From CAZUWH01 sp964624075 (GTDB lineage Bacteria > Pseudomonadota > Alphaproteobacteria > Rhodospirillales > Rhodospirillaceae): a DNA stretch of 64,000 bases. Below, one piece after another: positions 1 to 6,881 of this stretch. The notes under the pieces were generated by a model. The model did not search any database. It was given only the letters and a program-made list of their open reading frames with translations, and had not been told where the DNA came from. The stretch lies in assembly GCA_964624075.1 (NCBI GenBank), contig CAZUWH010000010.1, positions 1 through 64,000 of the forward strand. Direction: 5' to 3'. Made by a program: the position numbers and the translations under genes. Positions within the stretch are counted from its first letter, which is position 1. The number at the start of each line of letters is the position of its first letter.

Positions 1-79
1 GCTTAAGCTACATCCACTAGCCTATCAGAATGCCCGTCTTGAATAAGACGGGCTAGCCTACGAAGTGATCTAAGCCCTT

Positions 80-202
80 CCATCTTTGCCAGCCTGGGCA
101 ACCCTGTCGGCTGGCAGTCTGGAGACGGTGATACTGCCGCCCGAGATCCGTCGCATTGTGATCCTGGCCGAATCGATGCCGCTTGCGTGGCCGCCGCTTT
201 GA
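80..202 (+). pseudogene. toprim-like primase/helicase remnant
   Basis: One frame reads about 40 codons resembling the toprim region of phage- or plasmid-type primases: a W-A-T-L-S-A-G stretch followed by an I-L-P-P-E-I-R-R-I-V-I strand, then a TGA stop at 200-202. In the family this segment precedes the acidic toprim residues, which are lost here; the downstream sequence runs on in other frames. No start codon or ribosome binding site is visible, so this is a fragment of a mobile-element gene cut by the window edge and by frameshifts. The family assignment rests on pattern memory only. Confidence 0.4.
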
Positions 203-293
203 CCACCCCTTATTGGGAAGATCGCATTCTAGGCCGTTCGGGCCATGACACGGCTGCCAGTGCGCTGCGCATGGGTGGCAACCGGCAACAATC

Positions 294-593
294 CGCGCCA
301 ATCGTGGGGCATTGGTGGGTGCCTGTCTGACTCTCGGGCAGGCGTGGGTGAGGGCGGCTCACCCCCGGTATAAGGACGACAACATTGGGCAGTTTTGAAG
401 CCTAGTCCGAAACCACGGGCGGGCAACACGGTATGCCGTCAAACTGTTCTTGGCGCATTTGCATGAAATTTGGCGTAAACAGGAAGGGCTGCCAGTGCCA
501 CTACCCTATCCCATTGTCTATCTGAGCCACGTGCATAAGATCGAACCATCTGAAATGCCTGCTTCAGAAGAAGAATTTTCTTCAACGCCGTGA
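294..593 (+). pseudogene. degraded ORF directly upstream of the 18-nt array
   Basis: A single frame, broken by one TGA at 396-398, encodes a protein-like segment: a hydrophobic G-A-L-V-G-A-C-L-T-L-G stretch, then after the stop R-Y-A-V-K-L-F-L-A-H-L-H-E-I-W and L-P-Y-P-I-V-Y-L-S-H-V-H, ending at a TGA at 591-593. The composition looks like a real C-terminal region, not random translation. I cannot name the family. A transposase-like protein or the protein partner of the array are both possible. It ends six bases before the first recognisable array unit and reads towards the array, so one transcript could cover both. It has no intact start. Confidence 0.4.
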
Positions 594-598
594 ACAGA

Positions 599-1120
599 GA
601 GAGAACCGAAGACCACATGCGAGCCATTGAAAGCGAGAGAGCCATCATGAACGAGCAACCATACTACGCAAGAGTACCGTGTCGATGAAGTGAACCACAA
701 ACTTGGAGAGAACCACCAGAGGTAAGTGAGACCAAATCGATGAGAGAATCGTGCCCTTAGAGAGGACTAGATTAGGAGGGAGAGCTGCACCATAAGAGGG
801 AGCAAAGCACATTGATAGAACTGTACTAACTGAGCTAATCAACTAATGTGAGGGCATCGTAACAGAAGAATGAACCAGAAAGATAGAGGGAACCATTTTG
901 TTGGTGAGAGAATCTCTATAACGAGAGCGACGTATCAGCAGAGCGAACCATCTTATCCGAGAGAACCGTGAACGTTGAGTGATCCATGCACGAAGAGAGT
1001 GCCGTTATAGTAAAGTGAACCTGACACTCAGAGAGAACCAGGCAGTGTGAGTGAATCATGAAACGCGAGTGTACCATTTCAATAGAATGAAGCGTGATAT
1101 TCGAGAGAATCGACGTAGTC
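599..1120 (+). repeat. 18-nt-period array: 9-nt core plus 9-nt variable segment, about 29 units (TIGR-like)
   Basis: From 616 to 1120 the sequence splits into 28 units, nearly all exactly 18 nt, with starts at 616, 634, 652, 670, 688, 706 and so on to 1103. Only the units at 886 (20 nt) and 906 (17 nt) differ. A further 17-nt unit sits at 599. Each unit begins with a core matching GAGWGAACC (for example GAGAGAACC at 706, 959 and 1031; AAGTGAACC at 688 and 1013) and continues with about 9 nt that differ in every unit. Position 4 of the core tends to alternate A,T,A,T (688-742, 959-1049), suggesting a 36-nt composite unit. Cores at 760-867 are more worn. CRISPR repeats are longer and identical, so this is not CRISPR. 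The layout matches what I know of TIGR arrays, in which short repeats alternate with about 9-nt spacers in a 36-nt unit. Periodicity is seen directly; the TIGR assignment is inference. No tas gene is recognised in the window. Confidence 0.75.
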
Positions 1121-1139
1121 GACTCGACGGCTATTTTTT
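1108..1139 (+). terminator. terminator-like hairpin and T-run closing the array
   Basis: The last array unit runs into a short perfect palindrome, GTCGA-C-TCGAC (1118-1128), followed by GGCTA and six T residues at 1134-1139. Read on the plus strand this looks like a rho-independent terminator. It suggests that the array is transcribed left to right, from the side of the degraded ORF. A second, weaker pair (AAAGGCC at 1158-1164 with GGCCTTT at 1189-1195) lies just beyond. Confidence 0.45.
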
Positions 1140-1327
1140 GAAACACGTATAACGTGAAAAGGCCATGGTCAGTGCGGAATACAGCCAAGGCCTTTGCTTT
1201 GTATATCATTAATCACATTCTAAACGTGATGTCTGAACGATAGCACCAAAAAATTTCCGGACTCTTTCTTTGCGACCCGGCTACGTTTCAGAGGATCTGC
1301 TGAAATCTATCAAACCCTCGATTTTCT

Positions 1328-1402
1328 TGGTGAGCGCGCTGGGAATCGAACCCAAGACCTGCTGATTAAAAGTCAGCTGCTCTACCGCTGAGCTACGCGC
1401 CC
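1328..1402 (-). tRNA. tRNA-Lys (TTT)
   Basis: The minus strand reads a complete cloverleaf. The acceptor stem GGGCGCG pairs with CGCGCTC, the D-arm contains AGCTCAGCGGTAGAGC, the anticodon loop is CTTTTAA (anticodon TTT), the T-arm contains GGTTCGATTCC, and a CCA end is encoded at 1328-1330. Its 3' end points towards the array and mobile-element remnants at 1-1200. tRNA 3' ends are common attachment sites for integrative elements, so this gene may mark the right border of an integrated island; no second att copy is visible in the window. Confidence 0.95.
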
Positions 1403-1559
1403 TCGCAGAAACCGGGGAGAGGCTAGACCATAAGAATCTACAGCACAGGGGTCAAGAGTATCTTTATCCCAACCCCATATCCCACCAGATTGCCAAAATC
1501 CGATCTTCCGCGGCCCACCGGGAACCCCGCTCAGCGTGGCTGCGTTACAATCCTCTCGA

Positions 1560-2659
1560 AGAGGTATACGGGCGCTCGTTCCGGCGCGGGTATCAGCCTC
1601 GGCGATCAGGCGGGCGGAGGCTGGTCCGGCGGCGGTAGGTCCTTGAGGAGCGACGCATAGACCCGGCATGGTAGTATTCATCAGGGTGGACCTCCAGCCA
1701 TAGCCGCGCCTGTTTGGCATTGCCTCAGGCAAGCGGGAGCGTCGCGGCCTCACCCGGCTTAAGGTAGGTATCGGCGATCTCCCGCCAGTCGCCCCCCTCG
1801 TAGACCACCCGCCGCGCGATAACATGGACCTGCTCCGAACCGGCGAGAGGTGCACCCGCGCTGTCCAAGGCCATCGCGTGCATGACGACCCGGGGCGTGA
1901 CGTAGGTCGGAAAGGCATAGCCAACGCCCGTGTTGACGAGCGTGAAGGTGACCTTGTTCCCTGTCTGCGGTGAAGGTTGGCGTCAGACGGCCGCCACCAT
2001 GTCGGGATCGTGAATGCCCCGCCACAGGTGCCGACGGCTTGGCATGTGGCAAGACTGACAGGTCTGCCCGGCAGCGGCCTGCGGGCTTTGCCGCCATCCC
2101 TCGACCGTGTTCTCCAGCAGCTTGCCGTTGATAGCCTGATCCGGGGAGAACTGATGGCAGACGGCACAGAAGTCGGATTTCCAGAAGTCGGCTGTGCGCA
2201 TAACACCGCCGTGTGCTATACATCCGCCGCACCGTCTCCAACGGCGCCCGTGCCCCGCTGTGGCAGGCCGAAGCGACGATGCACGCGGACATGACAGCCG
2301 CTGCACAAATTGCCGGCCGCCGCCAGCTCGGCGAGCAGCGCGTGGCAGTTCAGGCACGCCTGGGTATCCGCGGCGGGAAAGGTCAGGAGTTAACCAACCA
2401 GGTCGGGCGAGAAGGCGCGTGCATGCTGGGCGGTTTGCCACAGTCCACGAACTGGCTGGCATGATAGCTGCCGCAGTCCTCGGGCGCCAGCGAGCGTTCT
2501 GCCCTGTTCCAGGCGGCCGGCGCCTCGCCCTGCGGGGCCAGGGGCTAGTGCCAATGGCCGGAGGGCAAGCCAGGTGTGCCAATCACCGCCACCGGGCGTG
2601 ATGACCACGGTCGTCCCCGCCGCCACGGCCAACAGAACCGGTAGGATGAGGCCCCGCAT
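1560..2659 (-). pseudogene. multiheme cytochrome c, frameshifted
   Basis: Reading across frames gives a secreted multiheme c-type cytochrome. The N-terminus is a signal peptide (MRGLILPVLLAVAAG) from 2659. Heme motifs follow in order: a degenerate C-G-S-Y-H (tgc to tat change), then CLNCH, CSGCH, CAVCH and CQSCH, the last followed by M-P and a W-R-G-I-H-D-P motif. A beta-sandwich-like C-terminal region follows with V-G-Y-A-F-P-T-Y-V-T-P-R. The pieces lie in at least three frames, so several indels separate them, and one heme site has lost its second cysteine. It probably served periplasmic electron transfer. The C-terminal end is ill-defined near 1560. It follows the broken nrsF gene on the same strand. 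Confidence 0.7.
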
Positions 2660-2682
2660 GGTTTGTACGCCCCCCCTCACGC

Positions 2683-3218
2683 CGCGGCGTGACCAGGATC
2701 ATCAGGCTGGCGTCCTGGAGATGGAACAGCCGCAGGCCGACGTTGCGCCCAGCGGCTGCCGCCGCCAGGGCTCCCAGCGCCGCGGGGGCGCGCGGCCGCA
2801 GCGCTGGGTGGGTGCCCGCCCCCCCCAGCCCCGCACCAGTCAGGATGATGGCCGGGAAGAACACCCAGTCGGGACGTAGTTCCAATCCCTCTGCTCCCAG
2901 CCATAGCTAGGCCGTTACACAGCCCTCGCCTAGGCTGTGGTGTGGCCAGCCGCCCACACATCGAGCGGGGCCAGCGGCAGGACCAGCGGCCAGCGCGAAT
3001 GCCCTGGCACGCCGGCCGAAAACGCGGCGCCGAGGGCTGTCGTCAGCGCCGCGCCCTGCGCGATCAGATAGCAGCCGTCGGTGAACCTCAGGCTAAGATC
3101 GGGACGGGGCGGCAGGGTGAGCACGACCATCGCGCCACGGCCGGCACCGCCAAGCACAGCCACAGACCCAGGGGCCGCACCGGGGCCGGGGCCTGTCAAT
3201 CAGATTCACGGTCTTCAT
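2683..3218 (-). pseudogene. nrsF: NrsF (DUF1109) negative regulator of sigma-F, frameshifted
   Basis: The family is a six-helix inner-membrane protein that restrains an ECF sigma factor (sigma-F type). The start at 3218 gives MKTVNLIDR, as expected for the family N-terminus. Later pieces in other frames include a segment with V-P-G-H-S-R-W-P-L-V-L-P-L-A-P-L and a C-terminal L-R-L-F-H-x-Q-D-A-S-L-M-I-L-V block, the family signature, followed by sequence lacking the final W-H helix. The frame changes at least three times. The cognate sigma gene, usually adjacent, is not seen. Family assignment is from recognisable motifs; loss of function is inferred from the frameshifts. Confidence 0.6.
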
Positions 3219-3931
3219 TCTTCTGTCTCCCGGCGGCGCAACGCCTTCGGAACCTTCAGGACCCCAGGACATCGCCCCCCCTGAGGGGGGGTGACACACT
3301 CTCCCCCGCGCCCCATCCCACTTCCGTTCCAGACGTTCCTCCACCTGCCGCCGGCCAGCGGAGCGGCAACCGCCCGACGCAGCCGGTCGGCCTCGCCAGG
3401 GGCCTTTTCTCTGGAGTTCGTCGCTACACCGGAAAAGGTTTCCGGCAAAATGTCAACAGTCACCGCTTGTTCCCTCTTCGGGCCCCCCCGTCCCTGTCCT
3501 GCACGCCACTATATACCCCAGTGCCTCCATTTGCCCCAGGGATTGTCCAGACCGCCTGCCATCAAAAAATCCTTGACCACGTCGTAACCTTTCCTCTCCC
3601 GCCCACGAACTCTTCTGGCAAGCGAGCCACGGGCTCGCGGAACCGGTAATGCATCCAGCGGGAGAGATACATGCGTTCATTGCCGAATGACAGGCTGGCA
3701 CATGACGGGCTGGTCATGGGGTTGGCCCCAGTGCGGAACACGCCCTCCCCCTTGGATCAGGGGAGGGGGTCTCTTTCAGGACGGGGTTCGTCAGGAGGAG
3801 GATGGGGAGGGTTGGGTTTCCGTCTAAAGCCCTCCCCTGATTGTCCTGCGGAGGACAATAGGAGATCTTGACCTGCCTCCTCCCGCCGGTCCACTCTGCC
3901 TCGTCTTCAAGGGCGGGAGCACGTTGGAACC
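3219..3931. other. non-coding stretch with two hairpins
   Basis: No convincing gene. It holds a GC-rich hairpin at 3743-3767 (arms CCCTCCCC and GGGGAGGG around CTTGGATCA), which belongs to a hairpin family seen elsewhere in the window, and a separate palindrome at 3840-3859 (ATTGTCCT-gcgg-AGGACAAT) about 70 bases before gorA. The second could be an operator or a small terminator. Confidence 0.5.
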
Positions 3932-5287
3932 ATGGTCCGATATGACTACGATCTTGTCACCATAGGCGCCGGATCGGGGGGCATACGCGCTTCGCGGCTG
4001 GCGGGTGGGTATGGTGCCCGCGTGGCGCTTTGTGAACAAAGCCGGGTCGGCGGCACGTGTGTCATCCGCGGCTGCGTGCCCAAGAAACTCCTCGTCTATG
4101 GTGCCCACTACGCCGAGGACTTTGCGGATGCTCGCGGTTATGGCTGGACGGGGGATGGGACACGTTTCGACTGGCCGGTGCTAATCGCAGCCAAGAACCG
4201 CGAGATCAACCGTCTGGAGGGCGTCTATCGCCGCCTTTTGCAGGACAACCGGGTCGAACTGATTGCGGGCGTGGCACGACTGCTTGATCCGCATACCGTC
4301 ATGGTTGCCGACCGCCGTCTGACGGCCGAGCGGATTCTCATTACCACCGGAGCGAAACCTGCCCTGCCGCCTGTTCCTGGCATCGAACATGCCCTTACCT
4401 CCAACGAAGCCCTGGATCTGCCAACCCTGCCACAGCGAATCGTCATCGTTGGCGGTGGCTACATTGCAGTCGAGTTCGCTGGAATATTGACCTCTCTAGG
4501 CTGTATAACGACCATCGTCATCCGCGCCGCCGAGATCCTGCGCGGCTTCGACCACGATATCTGCATTACGTTGACTGCGGAGATGGAGAAGAAGGGTGTC
4601 CAGATTCGCCGCAATACTACCGTGCAGGCCATCGAAAAAACGCCGGCAGGCCTTCATCAGGTACGACTAGCCACAGGCGAGATAATCGAAGCCAATGCCG
4701 TGCTCTATGCCACTGGCCGGGTTCCGAATACCCGCGGCCTTGGTCTGGAAGAGGTCGGCGTGCGGCTGAATGACAAGGGGGCCATCGTCGTTGACACCCG
4801 GAACCGTTCTACCGTGGACAGTATTTTCTCTGTTGGTGACTGTACGAACCGCCTGGATCTTACACCGATTGCAACTGCCGAAGGACGTGCCTTCAGCGAA
4901 ACCTTCTTCAACAATAATCCTATCACGGTAGACTATGCCAATGTGGCCTCGGCAGTGTTCAGCCTGCCACCGGTCGCAACGGTAGGGCTGACTGAAGAGC
5001 AGGCCCGTACCCGTGGTCCAGTGCAGATCTTTCTCACCCGGTTCAAGGGCTTGCGTCACACCTTGAGTGGACGGGACGAGTGCACCATGATGAAACTTGT
5101 GGTGGATCAGGACACCGACCGGGTGCTGGGTTGCCACATGGTCGGGGCCGATGCACCCGAGATCATCCAAGGGTTGGCGGTAGCCTTGAAATGTGGTGCA
5201 ACCAAGCGCCAGTTCGATGCCACCATCGGCATTCATCCCACTGCGGCAGAGGAATTCGTGACTCTGCGCGATCCCGTGCCGGCGTGA
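3932..5287 (+). CDS. gor: glutathione-disulfide reductase
   Basis: NADPH-dependent cytoplasmic flavoprotein that reduces oxidised glutathione. The 451 residues match the family length. An FAD-binding G-A-G-S-G-G motif lies at residues 12-17 and the redox disulfide is in GGTCVIRGCVPKK (Cys43, Cys48). The C-terminal dimerisation domain carries the catalytic H-P-T-A-A-E-E. The central NADPH motif is I-V-G-G-G-Y-I-A-V-E-F. The C-V-I-R-G-C-V-P-K-K form is typical of glutathione reductase rather than lipoamide dehydrogenase. It is monocistronic and convergent with moaA. A palindrome at 3840-3859 upstream may be regulatory. Confidence 0.93.
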   Translation: MVRYDYDLVTIGAGSGGIRASRLAGGYGARVALCEQSRVGGTCVIRGCVPKKLLVYGAHYAEDFADARGYGWTGDGTRFDWPVLIAAKNREINRLEGVYRRLLQDNRVELIAGVARLLDPHTVMVADRRLTAERILITTGAKPALPPVPGIEHALTSNEALDLPTLPQRIVIVGGGYIAVEFAGILTSLGCITTIVIRAAEILRGFDHDICITLTAEMEKKGVQIRRNTTVQAIEKTPAGLHQVRLATGEIIEANAVLYATGRVPNTRGLGLEEVGVRLNDKGAIVVDTRNRSTVDSIFSVGDCTNRLDLTPIATAEGRAFSETFFNNNPITVDYANVASAVFSLPPVATVGLTEEQARTRGPVQIFLTRFKGLRHTLSGRDECTMMKLVVDQDTDRVLGCHMVGADAPEIIQGLAVALKCGATKRQFDATIGIHPTAAEEFVTLRDPVPA

Positions 5288-5357
5288 AACAACGAGGTGC
5301 GGGGTGAAGAAGGCAAAAAAGGGAAAGGTAAGGGCTGAAAGGTTTTCCTCCTGCTCT

Positions 5358-6356
5358 CTATCCCCCCGTCACACTCATGTGACGGGCCAAGGCAGGGCGA
5401 TCGTGAACGGAGTCGATGACAAAATCGTGTTTCCTTGGCTTGTGCCACAAGGCCTCGGCAATGGTGGCTGTTAGCAGGGCGTCGTCTTCACTGCGACGAA
5501 GTGGTGTACGCAGGTCTACGCTGTCTTCCCGCCCCAGGCACAGAAACAGCTTTCCGGTGCAGGTGAGTCGAACTCGATTGCAGGTGTTGCAGAAGTTATG
5601 GGTCAGGGGCGTGATGAAACCGATTTGCTGCCCTGTCTCGGCACAATGGACATAACGCGCCGGACCGTTCGTCCAGTCATTGCTGTTATCGCTGCTGGTG
5701 AGGGTGAAACGCTGCGCTAGCCTGCGCCGAGCCATGGACAGGGGCAGATAATGTGTCGTGCGGTTGCCGCCAATGTCTCCTAACGGCATGGTTTCGATAA
5801 AGCAGATATCGTGGCCGTAACTGCCGCTCCAGACCACGAGATCGACCAGTTCATCCTCGTTGAGACCGGCAAGCGCCACGGTATTGATTCGGATCTTGAG
5901 ACCCGCCCGTGTGGCGGCGGCAATGCCCTCCAGCACCTGTGACAGATCGCCATGCCGGGTGATGGTCCGGAAACGATCCGGACGCAGACTGTCCAACGAT
6001 ACATTGATCCGCCGCACACCAGCCGCCGCCAGCGCTTCGGCGTGACGAGCAAGGCGCGTGCCATTGGTAGTCAGTGTTAGTTCGTCCAGCGCCCCATCTG
6101 TCAGATGGCGCGACAATAACTGGACGAGTGTCACCACGCTCCCCCGCATCAAGGGTTCTCCACCGGTCAAGCGGATCTTGCGCACGCCAAGCCGCATGAA
6201 GACTCCACAGGCTCGATCCAGTTCTTCCAGGGAAAGCAGTTCACGGCGGGGTACGAAGGTCATTTCTTCAGACGTGCAATAAAGGCACCGTAAATCGCAA
6301 CGATCGGTAACAGAAAGGCGAAGATAAACAACCCTGCGTCCAAACCAATCGTGCAT
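5358..6356 (-). CDS. moaA: GTP 3',8-cyclase MoaA (molybdenum cofactor)
   Basis: Radical SAM enzyme that converts GTP to (8S)-3',8-cyclo-7,8-dihydroguanosine 5'-triphosphate, the first step of molybdopterin synthesis. The N-terminal cluster motif is C-D-L-R-C-L-Y-C (Cys20, 24, 27). The C-terminal cluster is F-C-N-T-C-N-R-V-R-L-T with a further Cys in L-F-L-C-L-G. The protein ends in the conserved Gly-Gly tail. The 332 residues are normal for the family. Cofactor synthesis being intact while the nif cluster has decayed fits use by other molybdoenzymes. No moa partner lies nearby. Confidence 0.93.
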   Translation of the reverse strand: MHDWFGRRVVYLRLSVTDRCDLRCLYCTSEEMTFVPRRELLSLEELDRACGVFMRLGVRKIRLTGGEPLMRGSVVTLVQLLSRHLTDGALDELTLTTNGTRLARHAEALAAAGVRRINVSLDSLRPDRFRTITRHGDLSQVLEGIAAATRAGLKIRINTVALAGLNEDELVDLVVWSGSYGHDICFIETMPLGDIGGNRTTHYLPLSMARRRLAQRFTLTSSDNSNDWTNGPARYVHCAETGQQIGFITPLTHNFCNTCNRVRLTCTGKLFLCLGREDSVDLRTPLRRSEDDALLTATIAEALWHKPRKHDFVIDSVHDRPALARHMSVTGG

Positions 6357-6881
6357 GGCCTAGTTCCTCCTAGCGTTCGCTCTAACCAGATATAACGTGT
6401 GGTTCTGCCTCTGTCGATGGCAAAGCAGGACAAGCGGGTCTATCTATATATTCCTATAACCAAGCCATCATCCTTGGATCGTGGGAGGGCGTCTTTACAG
6501 AAATACGCCGTTATTACCGCGTTGGCATGTCTCCGCGCAGGCGATGACAGGAATTAATACCTGCTAGCATGTCACGGGTGGCGGGCATGAACGGTCATTA
6601 GAGGTGTCCGATTGTGTATAAAGTCATGTATAAGGAACGACACATGCGAGGAGACAAAAGACTCCTCGCATGTGTCGTTCCTCTTCCAGGGCCACAGGTC
6701 AAGACTTGTGGCCCTTGATATGATAGGTTTCTGGGAAGTCACAAAAAAGTTGGAAAGAGGCAGGAAAGCCGTAGCCATGGGCCGGTTTTCCATGCTCGAA
6801 CTGCGCAAACGGAACGAAACGTGGGGAAGACAAGGCATCTCCCCTTGAATCCGGCCATGCGGACGGCGCGGGAGAACGAGA
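6357..6881. promoter_or_regulatory. divergent moaA/mgtA intergenic region with long perfect inverted repeat
   Basis: No gene is seen. The region holds a perfect inverted repeat with 21-bp arms (6633-6653 and 6662-6682) around an 8-nt loop, ACAAAAGA. A second hairpin follows at 6689-6714 (GGGCCACA and TGTGGCCC arms). Both lie 170-250 bases before mgtA. They could be a stable leader structure, an attenuator or a mobile hairpin element; Mg-dependent control of mgt leaders is known in other bacteria, but nothing here proves it. Repeat-like sequence also lies at 6450-6510. Confidence 0.5.

Noticed and set aside
53..429. Minus-strand ORFs at the left edge
   Set aside because: They are shadows of the plus-strand toprim-like and unknown frames; composition is arginine- and proline-rich without motifs.
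599..1120. CRISPR array
   Set aside because: Cores are only 9 nt, vary between units and are spaced by 9 nt; CRISPR repeats are 21-48 nt, near identical, with spacers of 25 nt or more. No cas gene is present.
645..1209. Minus-strand proteins made of hexapeptide repeats (x-L-S-x-x-x)
   Set aside because: An 18-nt period keeps one frame open by default. The frames break at the two length slips, there is no ribosome binding site or family pattern, and conservation lies in the nucleotide core, not in a peptide.
3453..3701. Sigma-F gene expected next to nrsF
   Set aside because: No frame here shows sigma region 2 or 4 motifs; the region is non-coding.
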